Assembly (NCBI RefSeq): GCF_001522545.3
Contig: NC_031768.1
Coordinates: forward strand, 2,794,938-2,858,937
DNA from: Parus major
Lineage: Eukaryota > Chordata > Aves > Passeriformes > Paridae
DNA: 64,000 bases
Direction of reading: 5' to 3'
Shown here: one piece after another, positions 12,864 to 26,102 of the stretch
How positions within the stretch are numbered: position 1 is the first letter of the stretch
How the letters are laid out: each line of letters opens with the position of its first letter
Translations under genes and position numbers: made by a program
The notes under the pieces: generated by a model
The model's database searches: none
Told to the model about the DNA's origin: nothing
The model's input: the letters and a program-made list of their open reading frames with translations, nothing else

Positions 12864-13796
12864 GCCCATGGGGTGTTTTTGAGTAGAAAGGTACCTCTCA
12901 TTAGTACCACATCACTGCAGTGAACATGCACATCATCAGGCAATACTGTCTTTTATCACTTTATAATACACTGGGAATTTCAGCTCTGAATGAAGTTTAA
13001 TGTGTGAATTGTACAAAATTAGGCTGCCAACAGAACCAATTATATCACTTCATTTTTCAATCAAGGCAGCATTTTCAGCACTTAATTAAAATATATTTAT
13101 AACTTATTGGCTGTAAGTATTTCATTCTCAGGTTCTGCTTGCCTAGGAGCCAGTGAGGAGATAATTCTGTCTGGGTATTTGGAGCTATCCTTCCTTCTTG
13201 ATCATGTCTGGTTTACACAGAGGTATGAGAATTCGCAGCACCAAGTATTTACTTCAGTGAGATGTGAACAAAGATGTGATTCTTTCTTCTTCAGCCTATC
13301 TTTGTCCTGATAATCCTTGCAATTATTGCTTTGGCCCTGGTTTCCTCTTTTGGCTTTATGGTGGGATCTCATGCCCCAGAGAGTGAGGAGACCTTCCCAA
13401 AGAACCACAGGTGTGTGGATCCTGTGGCCCCAAGCCTCAGTTGCTCTGAAGGTGAAAAGAGGCTGCAATTAGTCTGTCAGTGCAGTGGTAACACTGGAGA
13501 GGCTGTGTAAGAACCTGAACAGCTACTGAAGACATTTTTTCCTCTTGTAACTCCCCCTAGGATCCTATGAAATAATTGACTTCTCATATGGACAGACTGC
13601 AGGCTGAGCTCTGAAGTGTGCTCTCACTGCAATGTGTGCCCAACTAAAACTGACCAGAAGATTATTTCTGTGTTTCTTGGCCAAAAGCCTTTCAATAACA
13701 GGGTGGTTTGATGGATAATGTTGGGATGAACATGTGACAAAGGACAGTTTTTGTAAGGTTTGCTTCAAATTGAAAAGAATGAGAGTTTTTGTTCTT
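12864..13796. other. Unique noncoding DNA, no gene seen
   Basis: AT-rich unique sequence with short open frames only. No repeat or RNA gene recognised. Confidence 0.55.
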
Positions 13797-14502
13797 CACA
13801 GAATCAAAGATTGGGTCAGGCTGGAAGGGACCACAGTGGGTCACTGGTGCCAGCTCCCTGCTCCAGCAGGGCCATCCCAGAGCAGCGGGCACAGGGCTGT
13901 GTCCAGAGGGCTCTGCAATATCCCCAGGAGGAGACTCCAGCCCCTCTCTGCTCTCTGCTCAGGGCTGGGCACTGCCCAGGGCACAAGTTGTGCCTCCTGT
14001 GCAGGGGGAATTGCTGGGCTCAGCCCCTGCCCGTGGCTCTGGTGCCATTGNNNNNNNNNNNNNNNNNNNNNNNNNNNNNNNNNNNNNNNNNNNNNNNNNN
14101 NNNNNNNNNNNNNNNNNNNNNNNNNNNNNNNNNNNNNNNNNNNNNNNNNNNNNNNNNNNNNNNNNNNNNNNNNNNNNNNNNNNNNNNNNNNNNNNNNNNN
14201 NNNNNNNNNNNNNNNNNNNNNNNNNNNNNNNNNNNNNNNNNNNNNNNNNNNNNNNNNNNNNNNNNNNNNNNNNNNNNNNNNNNNNNNNNNNNNNNNNNNN
14301 NNNNNNNNNNNNNNNNNNNNNNNNNNNNNNNNNNNNNNNNNNNNNNNNNNNNNNNNNNNNNNNNNNNNNNNNNNNNNNNNNNNNNNNNNNNNNNNNNNNN
14401 NNNNNNNNNNNNNNNNNNNNNNNNNNCCAGGGACAGCCAGGGCTGAGGCCCCTCTCAGCTGGGGCTCCTCTCCAGGCTAAGCAGCCCCAGCTCCCTCAGC
14501 CT
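13797..14502 (-). mobile_element. CR1 LINE, minus strand, interrupted by an N gap
   Basis: It begins with the inverted tail ('cacagaatcaaagattggg', 'caggctggaagggacc') and runs into the CR1 3' UTR in antisense. After the gap it resumes with 'tccaggctaagcagccccag', the antisense of the 'cagcctggagaag' region. Three overlapping plus-strand open frames run through the N run and are artefacts of GC-rich antisense CR1. Confidence 0.88.
14051..14426. other. Assembly gap (376 N)
   Basis: N run inside the minus-strand CR1 copy. Unlike copy B, no second copy in this window covers the missing part, so the true size cannot be checked here. Confidence 0.99.
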
Positions 14503-16150
14503 TGCTTATCTTCAGTATTAACAAACCCATTGGGTTCTAAATCAGGTGTGTAACAGTTGAGCTGCAAAGTTACAATTAAATGATCACTTTATCTGTTTTT
14601 CCTCTTGCATGATCCATGAAAGCTGCTGTTTGATACAGCTGTTAATAACGTGAGGAATACAAAGAGGAGCAGGAAGAATGACAGGCCGATATCTGTCTGC
14701 ATGCTAACGAGCCTGTGCTAACAGGGGGACTTGGGAGAGGGTGAGAGGGAAAGGAAACCTTTTCCATGCACAACATCTAAAGTTTAAAACTTGCAGGGAC
14801 GTCAAGGCAGCCTCTCTCTGGCCGTGCCAAAAGTCTGAGGTGGATCGTGTGTGAGCAGGAGACATCCTGTCACAGCTGATTCCTGTCTGCTCCTCCTGGC
14901 CCAGAGTCCACCCTGCACATCACAAATCAGGATCTGGGCATGGGTAACAGCGATGGAGCGCCCGTGCCTTCCAAAAAAATTGGACAGAGCTGGGTAGAAG
15001 CACACAGAAAGCCAAAATCTGCTCTGGTGCAGAGGTATAAATGTGCAGTTCTCAAAAATGGAATGGCAGCAGGTTTACACCAGAGAAATTGTGAACATAA
15101 CATGTCCCAGAGGTGTTTTGATTACTGGCTCACATTTTTTCATGGTTGGGGAAGGGGACCCAGCAGTGAGGGCTGGCTGACAGTCAAAGGAACACAAACA
15201 GCATTGCTTGGGCTGTTTGCAGGCTGTATCTAGACTTTTATGTGTTTTTCTGGAAACATTTCCACCTGGGATAAACCCTCAAAATAACTGTGCTCTCTTC
15301 AATGGACAGAAGAATGACCAGACTTCTGATTTAATGAAAAAGCTTTTTGATGGGGAAAGGAAAGGGTAAAGACTGAATTTCAGTGTTTCAGTACCTTGGA
15401 AAAACCTAGCCTTTCATTTTGGGTCGTGTCTCATAGTTTAAAAAATCTCTTCTAGATTCTTGGGGTGGGATTGTTTTGCTCAAGACTTTAGATCCCAATG
15501 GATTTTTAAAGCTCTGTAAAAGAAGTAAATGTAGCCACTGGGACCTGTAGCAGGAATATTACCCTATATCCCCAGAAAACAAAGGGGATTAGCTCCAGAA
15601 GAGAAGGAGATGTCCCAGGAGAAGTCCAGACAGGGAATTCACATCCCAACACGTGTCTAGGCAGCTACACCACCAAGGAAGCAAAGCAGCTACATCTCTT
15701 TTGGCTGATTGACAGTGCTCTAAAATTAGGCTGTGCCCCAGTCATTAGGAGCTATTTAAAAGTCAGATTTCCTGGGTGTTCCTTACCTGGGTACCTCTGC
15801 TAAATTTGACATGGCTGTTCCTTCAGCTTTTTTTTTTTTATTATTTTATTTTTATTTTTTGTAGTGATTCTTATAACAATAATAATGTTCTAATGAGAAA
15901 TCTAAAAGTTGTTGCATTGGCAGCAGTTCCCCAAGAGCCAGGAGCTGGTTGGTTGTCAGGGCAACACCAAAAACACCAGGCAAGGCTTCTGCTGACTCTC
16001 CCTTTGCATCTTTGTGTTGGAGAGTGGATGCTCAAGTTCATTTTCAGGGGTTATTTAAAATATCTCACTGATATAACTGCCTAAAAATCTGGAAATAGGC
16101 ATTAAAATTACCATTTTTGTAGTACTTCCCTCCCCTTCACTGTATAAATA
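14503..16150. other. Unique noncoding DNA, no gene seen
   Basis: Mixed-composition unique sequence. A T-rich run lies at about 15,826-15,862. No exon or repeat was recognised. Confidence 0.55.
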
Positions 16151-16321
16151 CCACAGAATCACAGAATCAGAGAATAGTTTGTGTTGGAAGGGACCTAAAG
16201 ATCATCCAGTGGCACCCCCTGCCATGGGCAAGGACACCTTCCACTATCCCAGGTTGCTCCAAGCCCCATCCAACCTGGCCTTGGACACTTCCAGGGATTG
16301 GGATCCACAGCTTCTCTGAGC
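16151..16321 (-). mobile_element. CR1 LINE 3' end, minus strand
   Basis: Inverted tail with three 'agaatca'-type units, followed by 'gtgttggaagggacc', 'ccctgccatgggcaaggac' and the antisense of the 'ccaggttggatggggcttgg' block. It stops abruptly at the usual 'cttctctgagcaa' point. Confidence 0.92.
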
Positions 16322-16552
16322 AATATGAATATAAAATTGAATTATTTATTGTTTTCACTCTCATTTTAAACATCAAGGACACTTTCTGGAGATCATTTCT
16401 TTCAAACACTTCTGAAGCTGGGCAAACTGAGTGTCATCCCTGCTGAGTTCTCAGTCCCTGGTGCCAGACACCACAGCATCCCAGCACTGCTGCTGGGAGC
16501 CAGAGGGGAAATCAGGGATTTTGGTCCTGTTGTGAACAGAGGGAAAGGAGCA

Positions 16553-16580
16553 TGAAGAGGAGGAGGAGGAGGAGGAAGAT
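16553..16580. repeat. (AGG)n simple repeat
   Basis: Run of gag/agg triplets between the minus-strand CR1 at 16.2 kb and the plus-strand CR1 tail at 16.6 kb. Confidence 0.9.
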
Positions 16581-16602
16581 CTCCAGGGCAGAGCAATGCT
16601 GG

Positions 16603-16745
16603 CTGCCATCTCTGGAAGTGTGCAAGCAGTGCTGGGATAAGTGGTTTGGGATGATGACGGTGGTACTGGGGTGACAGTGGGACTGCATGATCCTGAAGGG
16701 CTCTTCCAACCCTGCTGGTTCCAGGATTCTTGATGATTCTGTAAA
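16603..16745 (+). mobile_element. CR1 LINE 3' tail, plus strand
   Basis: Diverged CR1 end: 'gccatctctggaagtg' at the left and 'gggctcttccaaccctgctgg' at the right, then a 'gattctgtaaatg' tail. It is of the 'gggctcttccaaccct' type also seen at 23,460-23,490, not the 'cccttccaaccc' type. Confidence 0.8.
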
Positions 16746-17936
16746 TGAAAGTTTACAGCAGAAATGCTGTTTATGGTGGGGATGGAAACATGAGGCTGTG
16801 GTGTGGTGATGTGGATGGGAATGGGGATGCTGTGCTCTCAAACATGAATTGTATTAAAGGTTGGTGTCCCAATCCAGGTGACATTTACCTGTTGACTCAC
16901 TTTGCTCAGTTTCTCCAGTCTGGGACTTCCAGGTTTACAATATTTTATATTTTGGTGTGCCGATACAAGCAAGAAATCATGGTTAATATTGCACTGCATC
17001 CATTCCTTTGATTTCTGAGGGCAGCAAGACTCCCAGAAACCTCAACCAGTCAGCTTCCCAGTTACCCATCAGGAATAGAGGAGATTTTAGCCCCCACAGA
17101 TGGAGCCCTACCCCAGGGCAGCTGTAATTGGGGTGGTGATGCCTGACTGCTCCCAGGGCAGAACTTTGTTATGAATTAAGTGTTTGCCAGTTTCTCCTCC
17201 TGGAGGATGGGGCATTCCCCTGTGCTGAGACTCCTCCAGCTCCCTTCTCCACCTGACTTCTGTTTCAACCTCAGTTCTCCTTCTCTGTTTTACTCTGCCC
17301 TCTATTCTAAGGGGATTTAATCCCAGTGATCGAAATACTCAATTTAGCACTTCTGAGTGGGCATCCAGCAAGACAGGAGACCAATAGTTCCTCTCCTGCT
17401 CTGGAAAGAAGAGATCTGAGGTGAAAACACACACAGAGGAGAAAGCTGTTATTAAAAGTGATACGCAAAGTATTTTTGAAATATTTGGCTTTTTCTGTCA
17501 CCTCACCTTGTTTAAGAAATGTCTGGGAATGTTTCTGAATTATATTTTGTTCTCTTTTCCTTGGTTCTCTTCGAGAGCAGCGTGAGTGGGAGTGTTGAAC
17601 GGATTTGATCTCTCTTTAGAGGGAGAGTGTTACATCTTCAAAGAGGGCTGTTTTTCTTCAGAAAGGTTAATCAGTCATTGAAGTTAAAGTAGTGCCAGTG
17701 AACACCAAACTGCAAAGACTGACTTTAATTTCCATGAGGTGTATTAATGAGATGTGGTGAAAGAAATTGTAGCCACGTTGTGATTTTGGTGCTACAATTT
17801 GTTCTGTGACATGTCTAGAGAGCTGGGTGAAATGGAGCTGACAGGAAAGATGGAGAGAGACAATTAAGGGATGGAGGGAGAGGACAAGGGAGAATGGCTT
17901 CAAGTGACAGAGAACAGGGTTAGTTGGGGTAATAGG
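16746..17936. other. Unique noncoding DNA, no gene seen
   Basis: Unique sequence with short open frames only. No family recognised. Confidence 0.55.
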
Positions 17937-18155
17937 ATGAAATTATTCCCTGGCAGGGTGGGCAGGGGCTGGGATGGAATTGCCAGAGCAGCTGGGGCTG
18001 CCCCTGGATCCCTGGCAGTGCCCAAGGCCAGGCTGGACATTGGGAGCTCCTGGGACAGTGGGAGGGGGCCCTGCCATGGCTGGGGTGGGATGGGATGATA
18101 TTTAAAGTCCCTTCCAACCCAAACCACTCTGTGATCCCATGACCCCATGATTCCA
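17937..18155 (+). mobile_element. CR1 LINE 3' end, plus strand
   Basis: Starts at the 'ttccctggcagggtgggcag' block and proceeds through 'cagtgcccaaggccaggctg', 'gggacagtgggaggg' and 'cccttccaacccaaacca' to a tail with three variant repeats (gtgatccc, gacccc, atgattcc). Confidence 0.93.
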
Positions 18156-19831
18156 CTATTCTTGTCATCTGTCTGTGTAGTTTTACCAGGAGAAGTGAAG
18201 AGCCATTGAAACAAGGGTTGTCAATAAATTTATGATGATTTTTGTAGCAAATCTTTTGAAACAGCTCCATGACAAACAACATCAACACTTCTTGCAATTT
18301 GGCTGCTTTTCTCATGTCCTCATAGCCAGATTCTTCAATTGTGCTGTTGTACATTTAAGTGCACATGCTGGAAAGGATTCTTATCTTGTGCTTTGCTCTA
18401 AGTCCTCACTTGCTGAGAACAAAATCAGAAATCTATGACATTATCCTACATAGTTTACAAATGCTACAAATTACTCCAGTGACCTCCCTTTTTCTATTTC
18501 TACACATGGCTCATGAGTACTTGCTGGGAGGCAGGAATGAGTGCATTATTGTCCAAAATTCATTTGTTCTGAAAGGTGCTGAGATGAATCACTTGGCTTG
18601 ACTCCCTGCTCTTCTCCCCTGTGTGACTTCAGCAGCTCCAAGGGACAGAAATCCTGGTCAGGGTGACCATTGGTGTTAGAAAGTCCATTTTAAGGGAATT
18701 AAAAATGCTGTTTTGCATAACCCTGCCACATTTCTGTGTTGCACTAAATTCTAATTCATGGCCTATAAATCACTTCCCCTCCTGAGCTGAGTGTGGCTGG
18801 AGATGGCTGCTCCACCAGAGAAGAAATGGCCAATTATTTACTATCAAACTTAATGGCTTGCCTGAATAAAACATGTGTTAGGAATTCTCTGTCCCAACAT
18901 TAGCAAGAACCTGTCACCAAAGGCATTGTTTTCTCCCAGGGCTGCCTGTCACAAAAAGCAGAATACGGTGGCGTGCTCAGTCTCCGTGACTCAGCTGTCA
19001 AAGTTTTATCTCCTGTGCACACAAGAAATATTATTTGTGTAATGAAGCTAATAAGCACGTATCAGAAAGGTTGTATTTCTCCCAGAGATGAAGCAAAACA
19101 GTAGTTACAACCCTCACCATGGCAGTTCTGTAAAATTCCAGGCACAGAGGAAATGTTGTTTCTGCGGGAACACGTTGCAAAGCAGAGGAAATGCCAACTG
19201 TGCTCGGTGTTTCCAGGCCCTGAAGCCAGCTCCAGCTGAACAGGAGCTGTGTAAAAAACAGTTTACAGACCAAGGAAATGGACCTGGAGGCATTTCCAAG
19301 CCAGAATAACAAATGCCCATGCTGCAGCAATGAATAAAATGCTGCAGCTATTAATTTTCATCAGTGGAGTGTGTGACTCTCCCTGGCCCTGTTGCAGATG
19401 GAATATCTTTATCCTAACAAAAGCACAGAGAAAGCTGGATGTGCCATGACTCTGATGGGAATACACAGCCACATCCACAGTCTCCACTCCCAGTGAAAAC
19501 TCCAGTACTGAAGTCATAATGACATTTTATCCCAGGCAATTAAAATTTGTGTTGACCCTAATTTTATCTTATTTTGCATCCCACTTGATTTTTTTATTTT
19601 TTTCTATTTAAGAAGTGTTCCATATCCCTGTCTTTAGGAGAAAAGAATTTTGCATTTTAAATACTTTCAGGTTTAATTGTGCTCATTATCAAAAGCATCA
19701 CATGTAGATCCCTGGGTTTACAGGTACCCACAGTGTTTGTTCTGTGCAGCAGTGCCCGGCTCAGAATGAGTGAGATAAGAGATAAGGGACCAAGTGGCAT
19801 TAAATTGTTCAGATAATGGCAATGGAGTGAC
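18156..19831. other. Unique noncoding DNA, no gene seen
   Basis: AT-rich unique DNA; no repeat or exon recognised. An AP-1-like 'tgactcag' word occurs near 18,988, as expected by chance. Confidence 0.5.
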
Positions 19832-19925
19832 CTGGGTGTCCCTGCCCATGGCAGGGGGATCAGAAATAAATGATCTTTAAGGTCCCTTCCAAGACAAATC
19901 ATTCTGTGATTCCACGATTCTATTC
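19832..19925 (+). mobile_element. CR1 LINE 3' tail, plus strand
   Basis: Short terminal fragment: 'gtgtccctgcccatggcagg', then 'aaatgatctttaaggtccc' and a tail with 'attctgtgattcc'. No upstream body is present. Confidence 0.9.
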
Positions 19926-22627
19926 AAGCATAAGGAAAAATACTTTACATAGAAATTAAAATCAGGGTGGGATTTTAAATTTCACACCCTAGGCTACAAA
20001 AAGCCTTAAAATTCAATGTTTTTGTGAGGAAACAGGTCCAGTTCCTCATGGTTTGGAACTTATATTTTGATATATTGATTTTTTTAATGGGCAAGTGTTC
20101 CCCAGAAGCTTGATTATCTATCTTGTAAGAGTGCAGCAAGTCTGGGGATACAAATAATCACAATTGAGAAATTTTAAATTTCCTTGAATCAGTACATTTT
20201 GCTTTTCTAGTTGCTTGAAGAAGACCTGGAATTAAAAATACACGTGGCAGCCAGAATTTCTTTCTGCTCCCAGTGTTGTTCAGGCTCCATGCTCACTTCT
20301 TTTGAAATAAACCAGCTGTGGTTTTGTTGTAAAGCAAAATCCCATTAAGGAAAACTAATTGGTTCACCTTTTAATCAGGATTCATGGAAGATTATTGTTT
20401 ATCAGTTTGCTACCAGGAACAGTTTTGACTTCTCAATAAATCTACAAATTGGATATGAGGTGGGGAGATGTTTTTACTTTTTTTACTCGTGAATCAGAAC
20501 AGCTTCTGCCTACTCCTTGTGTGAAAATAATGTAATGATGTGGCCTCATTTTAGCCTTATCACTTTTGATTGTTCTGCTCGTTTTAAATGACAGACAGAC
20601 GACCTGTTAACACCTTCTACTGGTTCCATTCTAGTGATCAAAACTGCAGCAACCTTGCTCAGCATTTTCCATTAGGGAAGTGATTACAGAGGTTAATTCA
20701 CTTCGAGCCTGCAGCGCCATTCCTGCCTCTTTAAAAGTAAAAAATTAATGCAGTCATAACCTCAGAAGAATCAAATATGATCGTGAGTCTCCACTCCCAC
20801 TCATTTCATAAGCCTCTCTCTTCAAAATATTCTCTTACTCTCCATCAAAATGCTATTTATTGTCTCTCTCTCTGTAGACACAGTTATTAGACTTTTCATA
20901 TATAATGCCTCACATTTTCCCACTCACAGGGGTTTAAGCTGGGGGAGGGCTGAATAACAAGTAGGAATAGATGAAACTAATGGCATTAACACTATACTGG
21001 CATAATAAAAGCTGTTTGAAATGTCTGGAGATGTAAAACCATAAAATATATTAATGTGAATTGAATAGAAACAGTCTTTATCTTTTTAATCTGTTTTTAT
21101 AAACTAAGACACCTGGTATTTAGCAATTAGGCCCTACAGTAGTTTGCCATACCTGGTGATCTCCTGTATTTAACAAGACTCAAATATTCTTTCTTTTTCC
21201 CTTCAAGACAATTAAGTGAACTCCCAGGCTTCAGTTGTCTAGATGTGCCCAAATAAAGAATATTTGGTACTTTGCTTTGCCTGAATTTTGGGTTTTTCAC
21301 TACCTCTGAAAAGTGGGACATTCTGCCTTGAATATTTAAATATTGATGTCAGAATTGAGCAGGTTGGAGTATTTCAGGTTTTGGAAGTGGTTTTTTTTGT
21401 CAAATGTGTGAAAAACTGGGACATTTTCAGGCATGCAGTGCTTTCAGCAATCACACGTGTTCGTCAGCCTACGTATCTCCGGTCCGGAAAGGGAGCTGGG
21501 GATAGAAAGGAGGTAAAAGGGAGGACACCACGAGCAAGATGCATCTCCTCCTTCCAAAATATCCCAGAGAAAGGGAATTCTCACATCTACCCCAGAGCAC
21601 AGGCAGTGGAGAAGGTGAACCCTGGTTATTCTGCATGCCACAGGACACACTTTCTCTTTTCTTCCCCAAAATACTTGAAGAAACCTGGGTTTACTCTGCT
21701 CCTGCACAATGAGACAAGAACACAATCTCATTTCTCAAAGGAAAATTAAATATTTCCATGGCCAGCTATGGGTAGCAGGATATTGCTACACTCAGTTTTC
21801 CCTGGAGCATGAAAACAAAATCAGACTAGCAAGAGGGATTAGTTTTGGAAGTTGGTTGTCTTTTGTAATGTGAGGGAGATTATTTCAGGGAACAATTCCA
21901 AGTCAAACCCTGACTTAATCACTCTGGATGACCTGAGAGAATCCTGTCTTTCTCCAGGAATTCCAGGCTAGCCTGGGAAGACCAAGAAGCAATGCTGGGT
22001 GCCTGTAATGAGGTACAGTGAACACTCCTCACCACACCTGTTGTTATTTCCCAGCGCACTAAAATTGGGCATTTTCAGCTTCCCAGCAACATCAGCTGCT
22101 GCAGAGGAATCTGCAAAATACGTGCCACCAGTTTTGAGACAGAACTTCATGTAGAGAAGACCTCTCTTCCTGAAAGGATAGGACCATATGGCCCAGCACA
22201 CCAGATTGAAGCTATATAAACTTATATAAGCTTCTGCTGCTGCTGAACACCACACAGCCTCAGTCTAACTAAGGAACAGCACTTTGTTCAGAAAGAATTT
22301 GCCTGGATACTTAACTGGCACTAATTTTCTCCAAAATGATGAGAATTGAGATTAGTGAGGACTCCCATTTCTCAGGAACTTAGCACATCTTTTAGTGAAA
22401 CAATTATCCTCCTTGCTCAGAACCCCCCAAGCAAACCAGTCTGAACTCCTGGAGGTGCAGGTTTTTCTTGAATTTGGCAGAGGCAGTTCCTCAATTGTTA
22501 TGAATAGGTAAGGAGGGAATGATTATCTGTGATTTAAATTTAAATATTAATCCCCATCTCCGAGGCAGAAACTGTTTGTTGGTTTGGGTTTGTTTTTTTT
22601 TTTATTAAATTCAATTGAAAATGATCA
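19926..22627. other. Unique noncoding DNA; possible conserved noncoding interval
   Basis: 2.7 kb with no recognised repeat. The part at about 20,240-21,130 is unusually AT-rich with long homogeneous words and no transposon debris, the texture typical of conserved noncoding DNA, but I cannot show conservation. The 153-codon plus-strand frame at 21,288-21,749 shows no domain, so I do not call it. Confidence 0.45.
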
Positions 22628-22821
22628 TGAATCACAGAATCCCAGAATGGTTTGGGTTGGAAGGGACCTTAATAGTCCCACCCCTGCCATGGGAAGGGAC
22701 AACTTCCACTATCCCAGGTTTCTCCAAGCCCCATCCAACCTGGCCTTGGGCACTGCCAGGGATCCAGGGGCAGCCCCAGCTGCTCTGGGCACCCTGTGCC
22801 AGGGCCTGCCCACCCTCACAG
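22628..22821 (-). mobile_element. CR1 LINE 3' end, minus strand
   Basis: Inverted tail ('gaatcacagaatcccagaat'), then 'ggtttgggttggaagggacc' and the antisense body to 'gggcctgcccaccctcacag'. It is well preserved and belongs to the same subfamily as the copies at 17.9 kb (plus) and 42.8 kb (minus). Confidence 0.93.
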
Positions 22822-23119
22822 TAAATATATCAATACACTACAGTGTATTTGATATTCCTAGCTGAAATGGGCATCCATTTTCTGACTCCACTTTGTCTTT
22901 TCATGTTGATTCTGCCTTTTTTTGCATTTTTGGTCTCAAATAAAAAGCTAAACCAAACAAGGATTTGAATTTACAGACTGCATGCCAAATAATCAAGCAG
23001 TACTGGGGTGTGCCCTTGATCATGTTGATGGAGGTGACCTCAGCTCTTGCAAACCTGCATGAACATCTGGAGAAACATCTGGAGAAGTAGGAATAGAGAA
23101 ATGCACCTACCTATCCCCA

Positions 23120-23503
23120 GCTGAGGGAGCTGGGAAAGGGGCTCAGCCTGGAGCAAAGGAGGCTCAGGGGGCCCTTGTGGCTCTGCACAAGTCCCTGGCA
23201 GGAGGGGACAGCCGGGGGGGTCGGGCTCTGCTGCCGTGTCCCAAGGGAAAGGAGGAGATGAAATGGCCTCAAATGGCACCAGGGGAGGCTCAGGGTGGAG
23301 ATTGGAAAAGAAATTTTCCCTGGAAGAGCGGTCAGGCCTTGGGATGAGCTGCCCAGAGAGGTTTGGGGTCATTGGTATTGTCCCAGAGGAGTCTGGATGT
23401 GGCCCTTGGGGACAGGGTTTGGGGTGATGCTGCTGGGGCTGGGGTGGCACTGGGTGATCCTGGAGGGCTCTTCCAACCCTGATGACCCTGTGTTTCCATG
23501 ACT
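23120..23503 (+). mobile_element. CR1 LINE 3' end, mosaic (copy C)
   Basis: The first 116 bases (23,120-23,235) read identical to 10,680-10,795 of copy A. From 23,236 onward the sequence is still CR1 but of a different, more diverged type ('gaaatggcctcaaatggc', 'ttccctggaagagcgg'), ending in 'gggctcttccaaccctgatg'. The switch is abrupt, within one or two bases. The 267-codon minus-strand frame across it is antisense CR1. Confidence 0.9.
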
Positions 23504-26102
23504 GATACTCTACTGACATTTTCCCAGTCTCTGGTTCATCTCTCAGCTTGTTTTCCATTAATGTGTTCCAGGAGCTTCCAGAGCTTGAGACCCTGATGGA
23601 GAAGATGGTGCTTGAGGAGCCTGACACGGGGACATTGCTGCCTGTCCCTTTTCCTCTTGCACTGGCAATGCTTTTCTGGGTACACCTAAACCTGCTTTGT
23701 GAAGATTTCCCCCTACAGCAGCACTTCCTTACTTGTGTCACCACATCCAGAGGGTGCAGCTGTTTTCTGGGCAGGTTCAGCCTGCAGTGGCTCTGTGGAG
23801 CTGGGCAGCCTGTGCCCTCTGCAGTGTTTATGGTACAGGACACTGGTTTTCCCTGCCAGCAATATCATCCCAGTGTCCTCACACTGCTGGGCACACACAG
23901 AGTCACCTGAATTTCCTTCCAAGGGCAGAGCCCATCTGTGGGGGTGTTTGTGCTGTTTTGAAGAACACAACAATTATTTTTTTCTGTTAAATGTCCTTAT
24001 GAATTGAACCCATCCCAGATGTGTCCACTGGAGCTTTGAGGCAGTGCTGGTGCTCTGTTTTCAGTAAGATCATGCCTTTACTTCCTCTCATCCTTCTCAT
24101 GGTTTCTGACAAGAATTTGATTGACAATTCAAAATTTCATCTACATTGCATGCTTTGACTGCAAACCTGAGCCCAGCAAACCTCCTAAGCTGCTCTTACA
24201 CCCACACCATGGGGGGAGACACATGCCCAAGGACCAGCCAAGCCAAAACTTGCCCAGCTGCAGCTGCTGAGCTGTTCCCTGCAGGAGAAGGAAGATTCCA
24301 GCACAGATTTAGTCACCAACCCATACATGATTTGTAATCTTGTCCCAAACCCTTTTATCTGCTGGCAATTCTGGAAAATGCAGCTGTAAGACAATTGGCA
24401 AAGCTCAGGCTTCACTTGAAACTGTCATTTGTTAATTTATTACTTTTGTTGGGATGCAGCTGCTGTGTGGCCACTCCTGGGTTGTAGGAACCAATGTTGG
24501 AGGTAGTTCAGCAGCTTCTGGTGCACTTGACTTCACGAAACTGGGACTGTTCCTCATCTCTGCTGCTGCAGCTGATCTTCCTGTCCCCAATGCCCAAATG
24601 TCTTTTGTCATTCTGTTCTTTTGTCCCTCTGCCTGGTGCCCAGGCTGCACACTGAGACGGAGAGAGGTCCACCCCAGAAGGTGATGAGGTAATCTCAATG
24701 TTCCCCTGCAGAAATGTCCAGCTCTGAACAAATGAGATAAAATTGCAAAGGTCTAGAGATGGTCAGCAAGTGGAGTCCAGAATCAAGGGCAGGGATAACA
24801 TCTGACAGCTTTTTGGCCAGGGGTGCAGTGCCAGGTGCTGATCTGTGATCCTTTGGGGATAGTCTCCATCTCTGATCCTGTGCAGCTGCCACTTCTTAGG
24901 GGAGGGGCTGCTGCTTCTTGCAGGTCCCAGTCGAGGAGGGGACCCTGCTTGGCCAGTCCCCCCCAGCAGAACGGGAACCCATGACCTGTGTGCAGGACCT
25001 GCATTTAAAAAAACTCCTTGGAAGCACCAGAACCCTGGCTCCAAGTGTGTGCCACATTCTGCTGTGTGTGGATGCATCCCTCTGCTCTCCCCTCCACTCT
25101 TCAGTCTCTGTGACCTTGCCCAATCCATGGCACAGCAAAGGAGGGCTGAGTGCTGGGGCTGCTCTTTCCTCTCTTTCAAGCCCAGCTGGGTCCCTTTGCT
25201 CTCCCTTGCTCCCTGCACATCACATCCTAACATTTGCCCTGAAATTGCAGAGCTGCTCAGAAGCCATCATGATAAGAGCAGCACAGAAGTCCACAGTGCT
25301 TTGTGAATTTGTTTTCCCTGAGTGCCAGAGGACTGTAAAGCAGCATCAGGTACAGGCTGCAGACTGATTTCCTTTGGAGCACTGTGCCTGTGTATCAGAG
25401 AAATCCTACTTTGAACCTGGATATTAGGGCAGTGAATGTGGCTGCTCCCTGTTAATTCCCCACCTCCCTGCAGCACTGCTGCATTGTCACAGTGGGACGT
25501 GGCATTAATCACTGCTGTACTTCACCTGGAGCCTCATTTAATAGGGTTTTGTTGAATCAGTCAGAAAGGAAAACCCAGGTAGCTTTCCAATTACAAAATG
25601 CCTCAGTGATGTGCATCCCAGCTTAGCCAGTGTGCTTTTTCTTTCTTGCCTCTTCTTTTCTTTTTCCTTTTTTTTTATTTTTTTTTTAACAAGGCAGTTT
25701 TGTTTTTCACAGCATTTAATTGCCTTCATCAAGAGAGATGCTAATTGTCGGTAATCATTGCTTGTCCACATGAATGAGCAAGGAGAACCACACTATGCTG
25801 CTGAGGAGCCCATGGGCTTGGCAGAAGAGCTCTAGGAATCACTCACTGAGGGAAGAAAAGCTCTTGTTGCTGCACTGTTTGGTTTGCTTCCATTCCTTCA
25901 TTTGTCTGAAATGTTTACTGAGCACAGCCATGCTTGTCCTGGAGGTTGGAACCAGCTAATTTTCTTCTCTTAACTCTCTCTCCTGCAATTCTCTGCTCTG
26001 GACTCAGGAATTGCAACACTAAGAAAGCAAAGTGGTGATCACAGGTTCCATCAAGTTCAGATTTTGTATGGTTGGAATTTTTTTTGGGTGATTCTGCCCT
26101 GC
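23504..26102. other. Unique noncoding DNA, no gene seen
   Basis: Several 100-150-codon frames on both strands overlap one another in a GC-richer region (23.5-25.4 kb). None shows a domain. A T-rich run occupies about 25,640-25,690. Confidence 0.5.

Noticed and set aside
13734..14553. Plus-strand frames of about 230-255 codons
   Set aside because: Each runs through 376 N and antisense CR1, so the openness is an artefact of unknown bases.
21288..21749. 153-codon plus-strand frame
   Set aside because: No domain, start at a non-ATG codon, and no splice or promoter context.
23040..23843. 267-codon minus-strand open frame
   Set aside because: Its centre is antisense to a plus-strand CR1 mosaic, and the ends show no domain or start context.
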